Source: Candidatus Reidiella endopervernicosa (GTDB taxonomy: Bacteria; Pseudomonadota; Gammaproteobacteria; GCF-013343005). Taken from it: a DNA stretch of 64,000 nt. Of the stretch, positions 58,101 through 64,000 are shown piece by piece. Position 1 is the stretch's first letter. Each line of letters begins with the position of its first letter. Position numbers and translations under genes: made by a program. Under the pieces are notes generated by a model. It did no database searches, was not told the DNA's origin, and saw only the letters and a program-made list of their open reading frames with translations. Where the stretch lies: assembly GCF_013343005.1 (NCBI RefSeq), contig NZ_CP054491.1, positions 2,152,501 to 2,216,500 on the forward strand, given 5' to 3'.

Positions 58101-60240
58101 CCAGGTGGTCAACACGAATTACCGGTGACCAGCTACGGTTGGAGTGGCAATCCTGACAGCTGCTGGTGGAGCCGATGTGACCACTGTTCTTTCCGGTGGC
58201 AGAGCTACCGTTGTGACAGCTGGAACAGCTACTGGTCACCGCGTCGTGATCGAAATTGGCCGGGCTCCATGCCGTGCTGGTGTGGCAGTCGTCACAGCTA
58301 TTACTGCTTACGATGTGGTTGGCGGTTTTACCCAGTGCGGTCGAGCCGTTATGGCAGCTACTACAGGTTCCCGAGACGGCCAGATGTTCGACTCGAATCA
58401 CAGGCGACCAGCTACGGTTGGAGTGGCACTCGCCACAGGCATTCGTAGTCGCGATGTGTTGGCTCGTTTTTCCACTTGCCGAGATGCCGTTATGACAGCT
58501 GCTACAGGTGCCAGAAGCGTTTGAGTGGTCAAAGTTCGCAGGGGACCATGCCGTTGTTGAATGGCAATCGCTACAACTACTACTGCTTGGGATGTGGTTG
58601 GATGATTTGCCCAACGCAGTCGAGCCGTTGTGACAGCTACTACAGGTGCCGCTGACGGCCAGATGATCAACGCGAATCACGGGTGACCAGTTGCGGCTGT
58701 TATGGCACGACTCACAGCTGCTATTACTGGCGATATGCTGTGAGGTTTTACCCGTTGCCGAACTCCCGTTGTGACAACTCGAGCAGCTACCCGAGGCATT
58801 GGAGTGGTCGAAATTGGCCGGGCTCCAGGCGTTGCTGGTATGGCAGTCGCTGCAGACGCTGCCACTGGGGATATGGTTGTTTGTCTTGCCGGGAGCGGTG
58901 GTGTCGTTGTGGCAGCTCGAGCAGCTACCGTTCACCGCCAGGTGATCGACCTTGATGGCGGGTGACCAGTCGCGGTTGGAGTGGCAGCTCTCACAGCTAT
59001 TGTTCGTTGCCAGATGCAACACCGTTTTCCCAGTTGCCGAGATGCCGTTGTGACAGCTACTGCAGCTCCCTGAGATAGAGGCGTGATCGAAATCAGCCGG
59101 TAGCCATCCACTGCTGCTGTGGCAGTCGTCGCAGCTATTACTACTGGCAATATGGTTGGCCGGTTTACCGAGAGCAGCAGCGTTGTTGTGACAGCTTGAG
59201 CAGGTGCCGGTCACAGCCAGATGCTCAACCTTGATTACCGGTGACCAGCTGCGGTTGGAGTGACACTCCTCACAGACGCTGGTGGTAGAGAGGTGTTGTG
59301 TCGTTTTGCCGGTGGCCGAGACGCCGTTGTGGCAGCTAGAACAGCTGCTGGTAATAACGCTGTGGTCGAAGTCGGCCGGTGTCCAGGCGCTGCTGGTATG
59401 ACAGTCGTCGCAACTGTTGCTACTGGCGATATGGTTGGCTGGCTTACCAAGTGCCGTTGAATTGTTGTGACAGCTAGAGCAGGTGCCGAGCACAGCGAGG
59501 TGGTCGACACGAATCGCAGGCGACCAGCCTCGTGTGGCGTGGCAGGTTTCACAGCTATTGGTGGTGGCTATGTGACGGCTCGATTTTCCATCGGTGATCA
59601 CGCCGTTGTGGCAGCTAGTACAGTTCCCCTCAATACCGGTGTGATCAAAGGTGGTCGGACTCCAGGCGGTAGTGGTGTGACAATCGTTGCAGCTGTTATC
59701 ACTACTGACATGGTTGATTGATTTACCCTCAGCGGTAACGCCGTTATGACAACTGAGGCAGGAAGCGGTAATGCCTACATGATTGAAACGGGCCGGTGTC
59801 CAGGCGGTGGAGGAGTGACAGTCACTACAGCTACTGGAGCTGCTGACGTGGTTGATTGATTTGCCGGTTGCGTTGCTACCGTTGTGACAGCTGGTGCAGT
59901 TGCCCACCACCGCCAGATGATCGACCTCACGCGCGGGTGACCAGCCGCTGCTGCTGTGGCAACTGTCACAGCGACTGCTAGTCGGAAAGTGTTTTGCGTG
60001 TTTGGCCGAGGCCTGCACACGGCCGGTGCTGCCGTGGCAACCGCTGCAGGTTGTCGGTGCCGATCTAAACTCCCCATTGAGGTGACAGCTGGTGCAGCTG
60101 GTGGTGGCATGTGCGCCATCGAGTGAAAAGCCTGTAGTGAAGTGGTCGAATGCCGCATTGTTGGCCGCCTGAGTCGTTACCGTGAATAGCAGCATTAGCG
60201 CCAACACAATCGTACGAGCGATGTTCACTGGGTTTGGCAT
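55156..60240 (-). CDS. giant multihaem cytochrome c, about 69 CxxCH motifs
   Basis: After a signal peptide (MPNPVNIARTIVLALMLLFT and the next residues) the protein is almost wholly made of a repeat of about 98 residues with four CxxCH sites. The pattern is CSSCHNG-x-ATGK-HI-CxxCH-SNRSWSPVIRVEHL-CSSCHNG-x-ALGK-NH-CDDCH-AWSPANFDH. By hand I count 69 CxxCH and one CxxxCH (CSGSCH near the C-terminus). Histidines in the NH, EHL/DHL and FDH positions are likely distal haem ligands. The C-terminal 200 residues are nearly the same as in the next cytochrome. The ATG at 60240 is chosen because the signal peptide starts there. It is probably exported and long-range electron-conducting; the partner is unknown. 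Confidence 0.9.
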   Translation of the reverse strand: MPNPVNIARTIVLALMLLFTVTTQAANNAAFDHFTTGFSLDGAHATTSCTSCHLNGEFRSAPTTCSGCHGSTGRVQASAKHAKHFPTSSRCDSCHSSSGWSPAREVDHLAVVGNCTSCHNGSNATGKSINHVSSSSSCSDCHSSTAWTPARFNHVGITASCLSCHNGVTAEGKSINHVSSDNSCNDCHTTTAWSPTTFDHTGIEGNCTSCHNGVITDGKSSRHIATTNSCETCHATRGWSPAIRVDHLAVLGTCSSCHNNSTALGKPANHIASSNSCDDCHTSSAWTPADFDHSVITSSCSSCHNGVSATGKTTQHLSTTSVCEECHSNRSWSPVIKVEHLAVTGTCSSCHNNAAALGKPANHIASSNSCDDCHSSSGWLPADFDHASISGSCSSCHNGISATGKTVLHLATNNSCESCHSNRDWSPAIKVDHLAVNGSCSSCHNDTTAPGKTNNHIPSGSVCSDCHTSNAWSPANFDHSNASGSCSSCHNGSSATGKTSQHIASNSSCESCHNSRNWSPVIRVDHLAVSGTCSSCHNGSTALGKSSNHIPSSSSCSDCHSTTAWSPANFDHSNASGTCSSCHNGISASGKTSQHIATTNACGECHSNRSWSPVIRVEHLAVSGTCSSCHNGSTALGKTANHIVSSNSCDDCHTSTAWSPANFDHDAVTSSCSSCHNGSSATGKNSGHIGSTSSCQDCHSNRSWSPVIRVDHLAVQGSCSSCHNGATALGKPSNHIASGNSCDDCHTSNAWSPANLDHSAITASCLSCHNGVSATGKSTQHLSTTNVCEDCHSNRGWSPVIRVEHLAVTGTCSSCHNGATALGKSSNHITSGNNCSDCHSTSAWSPANFDHSNVSGSCSSCHNGTSAEGKTPQHITTTNACEECHSNRSWSPVIRVEHLAVTGTCSSCHNGATALGKSSNHIPSNSSCSDCHSTTAWSPANFDHSSVTASCSSCHNGVSATGKNTQHISSTNSCAECHGNRSWSPVIRVEHLAVLGTCSSCHNGSTALGKPSNHITSGNSCDDCHTSSVWSPANFDHNSVTASCSSCHNGVSATGKNVQHISSTNSCAECHSNRSWSPVIRVEHLAVTGSCSSCHNGSTAPGKPSNHIASGNSCDDCHTSSAWSPANFDHSTVSASCSSCHNGVSATGKNVQHIATTNSCEECHGNRSWSPVIRVEHLAVVGSCSSCHNGSTALGKPSNHITSGNSCDDCHTSNAWSPANFDHSTVSASCSSCHNGVSATGKSVQHIASTNSCDECHGNRSWSPVIRVEHLAVVGSCSSCHNGSTALGKPSNHIVSGNSCDDCHSSNAWSPANFDHSAVTASCSSCHNGVSATGKTAQHISSTNSCDECHSNRSWSPVIRVEHLAVLGTCSSCHNGSTALGKPSNHIASSNSCDDCHTSNAWSPANFDHSSVSASCSSCHNGVSATGKNTQHISTTNSCEECHSNRSWSPVIRVEHLSVLGTCSSCHNGSTALGKPVNHLPSGNSCDDCHSTNGWTPALFDHNQVSAGTCSSCHNGVTSSGKPLTHITTSAQCDICHTIRAWLPATFSHDDVSGSCTSCHNGVSAPGKPSSHFITSQSCDSCHRNTSWTPTTFRHSSAAYPGDHRGNLSCSSCHRSNSEQVTWSSGAYKPDCAGCHAGDYERDEHKKHENPDGYYSVSELRDCSGSCHVYTNSSMSTIKERESGEHRVSDSSFD

Positions 60241-60262
60241 GATCGACTCTCTATCCATGTTG

Positions 60263-62173
60263 TTAGTCAAAATCGGAATCGCTGACGCGGTGTTCGCTCG
60301 AGCGCCGCTTTTTAATGCTTGTCATCGAACTGTTGGTATAGACGTGACAGCTACCCGAGCAGTCGCGTAGCTCACTCACCGAGTAGTAACTGTCGGGGTT
60401 CTCATACTTCTTGTGTTCATCACGCTCATAGTCACCCGCGTGGCAGCCAGCGCAGTCGGGTTTATAGGCGCCGCTCGACCAGGTGACCTGTTCGCTATTA
60501 CTGCGGTGGCAACTGGTGCAGCTGAGGTTGCCACGGTGGTCGCCAGGGTAGGCGGCTGAGTTGTGACGGAACGTCGTGGGTGTCCAGCTGCTATTGCGAT
60601 GACAGCTATCGCAGCCCTGACTGGTGACAAAGTGATTGCTCGGCTTGCCCGGTGCTGAGGTGCCGTTATGACAACTGGCACAGCTACCGGTGACGTCATC
60701 ATGGTTGAAAATCGCCGGTAACCAGGCACGGATAGAGTGGCAGATGTCGCACTGTGCTGAGGTCTGTAGATGGGTTAGCGGTTTACCGGTCGCAGTTAGC
60801 CCGTTGTGGCAACTGCTGCAGGTGCCGGGCGAGACCTGATTGTGATCAAACAGCGCCGGTGTCCAGGCGTTGGTGTTGTGGCAGTCGTCGCAACTGTTAC
60901 CGCTGCTGAGATGGTTGGCCGGTTTGCCAGCGGCAGTGGAGCCGTTATGACAGCTTGAACAGCTGCCGGTGACTGAGAGGTGGTCAACTCGAATCACCGG
61001 CGACCAGCTACGATTGGTGTGGCAATCCTCACAGCTATTGGTGGTGGCGATGTGGCGTGTGTTCTTGCCCGTTGCCGTGGTGCCGTTGTGACAGCTGATG
61101 CAGTTGGATGAGACGCTGGAGTGGTCGAATCCGGCCGGACTCCAGGCGCTAGTGGAGTGACAGTCGTCGCAACCACTACCGCTGGCAATGTGGTTGGCTG
61201 GTTTACCCTCGGCAGTGGAGCCGTTGTGACAGCTTGAGCAGCTGCCGGTCACGGCCAGGTGGTCGATACGGATTACAGGCGACCAGCTGCGGTTGCTGTG
61301 ACAATCCTCGCAGCTATTGGTTGAAGCGATGTGGCGTACGTTTTTACCGGTGGCTGCAATGCCGTTATGACAGCTTGAGCAGCTGCCAGTGGCGTTATCG
61401 TGATCGAAATTGGCCGGGCTCCAGGCGTTGGTCGAATGACAGTCATCGCAGCTGCTGCCACTGGTAATGTGGTTAGCGGTTTTACCCGTGGCGGTCGAGC
61501 CGTTATGGCAGCTTGAGCAGCTACCGAGCACGGCCAGATGATCGACGCGAATCACAGGCGACCAGTCGCGGCTTGAGTGACACTCCTCACAGGCGTTGGT
61601 GGTACTCATGTGACGCACCCCTTTGCCCTCAGCCGTCACTCCGTTATGGCAGCTGCTGCAGCTGGCGGTGATGTCGATATGGTTAAAACGGGCCGGGCTC
61701 CAGGCGGTGGAGGAGTGGCAATCGCTGCAGTTACTCGAGCTGCTGACGTGATTGAACGTTTTCCCTTCAGCGCTGCCGCCGTTGTGACAGCTGCTGCAGC
61801 TACCCAGAACCGAGAGATGATCGACCTGACGCACAGGAGACCAGCCGCTGCTGCTGTGACAGTCATCGCAGCTGGAGCTGGTGGAGATATGGCGTGCATC
61901 CTTGCTCGAAGCCTTGATCCGACTGCCGCTGGAGTGACAGCTGCTACAGCGTGTCGGAGCCCCTTTGAACTCACCGCCGATGTGGCAACTGGTGCAGTTG
62001 GTCGAGGCGTGTGCTCCTTCGAGTGGGAAGCCGGTGGTGAAGTGGTCAAAACGCTCTGCGGCGGCAATGGAGGGGAGGAAGACGAGTAGCAGTAGCATCA
62101 GCACCATCAGCAGTATGTGGTGAAGTGACTCGGTCGATAGTTGGCGAATCAGTTTTTGTATTCCGATATCCAT
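60263..62173 (-). CDS. multihaem cytochrome c, about 23 CxxCH motifs
   Basis: This paralogue of the giant cytochrome has the same repeat, fewer copies and nearly the same ends. It has a signal peptide (HHILLMVLMLLLLVFLPSIAAA), the start FDHFTTGFPLEGAHASTNC, and the end RDCSGSCHVYTNSSM...EHRVSDSDFD. I count 23 CxxCH plus one CxxxCH in about 636 residues. ATG 62173 with GGGAG five bases upstream is preferred over GTG 62179. It lies 13 bp after the 21-haem gene. The giant gene probably arose from such a unit by internal amplification. Heme attachment needs Ccm proteins encoded elsewhere. Confidence 0.9.
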   Translation of the reverse strand: MDIGIQKLIRQLSTESLHHILLMVLMLLLLVFLPSIAAAERFDHFTTGFPLEGAHASTNCTSCHIGGEFKGAPTRCSSCHSSGSRIKASSKDARHISTSSSCDDCHSSSGWSPVRQVDHLSVLGSCSSCHNGGSAEGKTFNHVSSSSNCSDCHSSTAWSPARFNHIDITASCSSCHNGVTAEGKGVRHMSTTNACEECHSSRDWSPVIRVDHLAVLGSCSSCHNGSTATGKTANHITSGSSCDDCHSTNAWSPANFDHDNATGSCSSCHNGIAATGKNVRHIASTNSCEDCHSNRSWSPVIRIDHLAVTGSCSSCHNGSTAEGKPANHIASGSGCDDCHSTSAWSPAGFDHSSVSSNCISCHNGTTATGKNTRHIATTNSCEDCHTNRSWSPVIRVDHLSVTGSCSSCHNGSTAAGKPANHLSSGNSCDDCHNTNAWTPALFDHNQVSPGTCSSCHNGLTATGKPLTHLQTSAQCDICHSIRAWLPAIFNHDDVTGSCASCHNGTSAPGKPSNHFVTSQGCDSCHRNSSWTPTTFRHNSAAYPGDHRGNLSCTSCHRSNSEQVTWSSGAYKPDCAGCHAGDYERDEHKKYENPDSYYSVSELRDCSGSCHVYTNSSMTSIKKRRSSEHRVSDSDFD

Positions 62174-62185
62174 AATCACTCCCGG

Positions 62186-63772
62186 CTACTGCCGCGGCAG
62201 AACGATCTCTTCAAATTGAGTCGGCAGGTGACACTGCTCACACTGCTTGCCGAATGTGCCCCAGTGGGCATCCTCGTCGCGATGACAGCTGATGCAGCGA
62301 CGTGGCTCTGCGCGCTGCTCGGTGACCGGATCGATATGACACGCCTCACACTTGAGGCCGCGATGCGAACCCTCGAGTCGGTATTTGGTCTGGGTGTCGT
62401 GATCGAAGAGCCATAGCTTCCAGTCGTTGGGGTTGTGGCAACTGGCGCACTGTTTACCGAGCAGTCCCTCGTGGCTGTCATCCTGTTGATGACAGGCGTA
62501 ACAGTCGCGTTCGGTCTGCTGATAACTCCGGTCGAGATGACACTCACCACAGGGGGTGGTGGTGTGCAGGCCGATCAGGGGAAAGCGGGTCAGGTCGTGG
62601 TCGAAGGCGATCTTCTTGCGCCAGTTATCACTGTTGTGGCACTGCTGGCACTCTTTACCTAGTTTGCCACCGTGTGGATCATCAACCTTGTGACAGGAGG
62701 TGCAGCTCTTTTCTGGCTTCTTCTCAAACAGCCCCGCCTGATGGCAACTGCTACAACTTAGATCACCATGTTTTCCATCCAGTGAGAACTTGGTGTCGCG
62801 TTGATGATCAAACCTGGTCTTGCTCCAGCTCTCGTTGTTGTGGCACTTGTCGCACTTCTCACCAAAACTGCCGCGGTGTCGATCACGCTGCTGATGGCAG
62901 GCGATACAGGTTTTACCCGGGTTGCCCTTGTTATCGGCCCGGTTGAGTTTGCTGTTGTGGCAGCTGTTACAGGCGAGTTTGGTGTGCACGCCACGGAGTG
63001 GGAATTCGGTTTTTTTGTCGTGATTGAACTCTCCCTTCTCCCACTTCTCGTTGTTATGGCAGCTCTCACACTTTTCCCCAAAACCACCCAGATGGATGTC
63101 GTTGATCTGGTGGCAGGCGATGCACTGCTTGGGTGTCTTTTTATAGCGTTGATCGATGTGGCAGCTGTTACAGCTCGCCTTCTTATGTGCGCCCTTGAGC
63201 TTGAAGTCACTTTTGTCGTGGTCAAAACGATTCTTCTGCCAGCCTGTAGTTGAGTGACAGTCGTTACACTTCTTGCCCAGATTACCGCGATGTGGGTCGT
63301 CGCTTTTATGGCAGTCGATACAGAGCTGAGGCGTGTCGCGGTGTTTGCGATCTTTGGGGTGACAGGCGATACAGGCGACCTGTTGGTGACGCTTTTCGAG
63401 TTTGTAGTCGGTCAGGTCGTGATCAAAACCGTGTGGATCGAGGTGTACGATCTTTTTGTCACGCCCCTTGTGATCGGTATGGCAACTGCGGCAGGCGGTT
63501 TCGCCTACCGCGCTATCGAGACCGTGGTATCCCTCATCTTTGTTGATGTCGGCCGCCACCTTCTCGTGGCAGTCGAGACAGAGCGTGCGCTGTTCATCCT
63601 TGCTGAAGTTGGCGTGGCAGCGTTCACACTGCTCCTCATACTTGGCGTGTCCCTCGATCACCTTGCCCGGCATCAACAGGGTTTCGAACGAGGCGGCCCA
63701 TAGCGGACTGGAGCCGAGCAGCAACAGTGCAAACAGAAAAATCTCGCCAATGTTGTTGGGCATATTGCTCAT
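62186..63772 (-). CDS. multihaem cytochrome c, about 21 CxxCH motifs, Lys-rich
   Basis: A signal peptide (FLFALLLLGSSPLWA) is followed by about 500 residues with 21 CxxCH sites. The repeat differs from its two neighbours: CxxCH-x-D-DPHRGxLGKKCxxCH-xxxW-FDHD-xxF-L-GxHxxxxCxxCH, with many Lys and Asp residues in place of Ser and Asn. This is the cytochrome c3/c7-like pattern seen in periplasmic or surface electron carriers. Its ATG overlaps the stop of the upstream membrane protein (TGATG). I infer a periplasmic link between an inner-membrane donor or acceptor and the larger cytochromes. Confidence 0.9.
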   Translation of the reverse strand: MSNMPNNIGEIFLFALLLLGSSPLWAASFETLLMPGKVIEGHAKYEEQCERCHANFSKDEQRTLCLDCHEKVAADINKDEGYHGLDSAVGETACRSCHTDHKGRDKKIVHLDPHGFDHDLTDYKLEKRHQQVACIACHPKDRKHRDTPQLCIDCHKSDDPHRGNLGKKCNDCHSTTGWQKNRFDHDKSDFKLKGAHKKASCNSCHIDQRYKKTPKQCIACHQINDIHLGGFGEKCESCHNNEKWEKGEFNHDKKTEFPLRGVHTKLACNSCHNSKLNRADNKGNPGKTCIACHQQRDRHRGSFGEKCDKCHNNESWSKTRFDHQRDTKFSLDGKHGDLSCSSCHQAGLFEKKPEKSCTSCHKVDDPHGGKLGKECQQCHNSDNWRKKIAFDHDLTRFPLIGLHTTTPCGECHLDRSYQQTERDCYACHQQDDSHEGLLGKQCASCHNPNDWKLWLFDHDTQTKYRLEGSHRGLKCEACHIDPVTEQRAEPRRCISCHRDEDAHWGTFGKQCEQCHLPTQFEEIVLPRQ

Positions 63773-64000
63773 CAGTACATGTGCACTGCGACGATATGGA
63801 CGATGCCGGCCACGACCATCATCAGGAAGAAGGGGAGGTGGAAGAGGTGCCAGAGGGCGAATAGGCGTTCAAAAACGTTTAACTGCACGACTTTGCGTGC
63901 AGTGTGGAAGAAAGCGGTTGTCTCGCGAATACTCTCTCGTCTTCTTTGTCGCTGCTCCGGGCGACTCCAGCCCTGTTTGGCAGCGACTGCCTTGATCGAT
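63772..64000 (-). CDS. C-terminal part of a membrane protein (cut by window end)
   Basis: The frame enters at 64000 and ends with TGA at 63772-63774, giving the last 75 residues. A basic stretch (RPEQRQRRRESIRE) is followed by FERLFALWHLFHLPFFLMMVVAGIVH and IVAVHMY, one long hydrophobic segment with several histidines that could ligate haem b. It overlaps the 21-haem cytochrome gene by one base, so it is in the same operon. I infer an inner-membrane b-type cytochrome or related quinone-linked protein; the full gene is needed to name it. Confidence 0.6.
   Translation of the reverse strand, partial: SIKAVAAKQGWSRPEQRQRRRESIRETTAFFHTARKVVQLNVFERLFALWHLFHLPFFLMMVVAGIVHIVAVHMY

Noticed and set aside
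56431-62089. Plus-strand open frames opposite the cytochromes
   Set aside because: Low-complexity translations arise from the repeated minus-strand CxxCH codons; there is no start context or family match.
55156-62173. Regularly spaced DNA repeats that look CRISPR-like
   Set aside because: The periodicity follows codons of a CxxCH repeat protein with a signal peptide and one long open frame; spacers are not unrelated sequences.

Overview
The window reads as chromosome from a gammaproteobacterial, probably sulfur-oxidising and chemoautotrophic bacterium. The evidence is a reductive-TCA gene set fused to an Rnf complex, a large chemotaxis cluster and very haem-rich cytochromes. A tubeworm-symbiont-like organism would fit, but this is inference from gene content, not a database match. 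No rRNA, tRNA, CRISPR array, prophage or transposase gene was seen.

Layout. 1-2755: a frameshifted Asp/Glu/hydantoin racemase-like gene, convergent with a glycosyltransferase/radical-SAM gene carrying an in-frame TGA. 2918-21502 (all minus): one apparent operon of about 18.6 kb, korA-korB-(large ferredoxin-tailed protein)-rnfB-(1501-aa PFOR-like protein)-sucC-sucD-rnfC-rnfD-rnfG-rnfE-rnfA-small Cys-rich membrane protein-mdh. 21711-22634: a divergent LysR regulator. 22686-26233: a probable soluble fumarate reductase operon, frdB-frdA-nuoF-like. Together these cover malate-oxaloacetate, fumarate-succinate, succinyl-CoA and 2-oxoglutarate steps, with Rnf as the likely supply of reduced ferredoxin.

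26414-49799: chemotaxis and signalling. A strong sigma-28 promoter precedes cheW-cheV. Then come galE, a GGDEF-EAL protein with a di-haem peroxidase, several MCPs, a ParA/STAS pair, cheY, cheA, cheW, two MCPs, cheR, cheD, cheB, a short MCP and a response regulator. 49914-52696 is a hybrid histidine kinase. 52719-64000 (minus): a likely electron-transfer locus with a membrane protein (cut by the window end), cytochromes with about 21, 23 and 69 CxxCH motifs, and a SPOR/TPR outer-membrane barrel protein.

The most unusual feature is a family of six 281-284 bp repeats (called A-F here). Five of the six sit inside genes (mdh, cheV, the GGDEF-EAL gene, parA, the hybrid kinase) and one is intergenic. 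They occur in both orientations, lack target-site duplications and share sharp ends. Removing exactly the repeat restores a full-length, in-frame, family-typical protein in all five cases. The copies differ from each other, with a compensatory base-pair change in a terminal hairpin, yet the two halves of every host gene are otherwise undamaged.

Separately, several genes (korA, the 16145-18653 gene, cheA) carry frameshifts mostly at short homopolymers, which looks like base-calling error more than gene decay.
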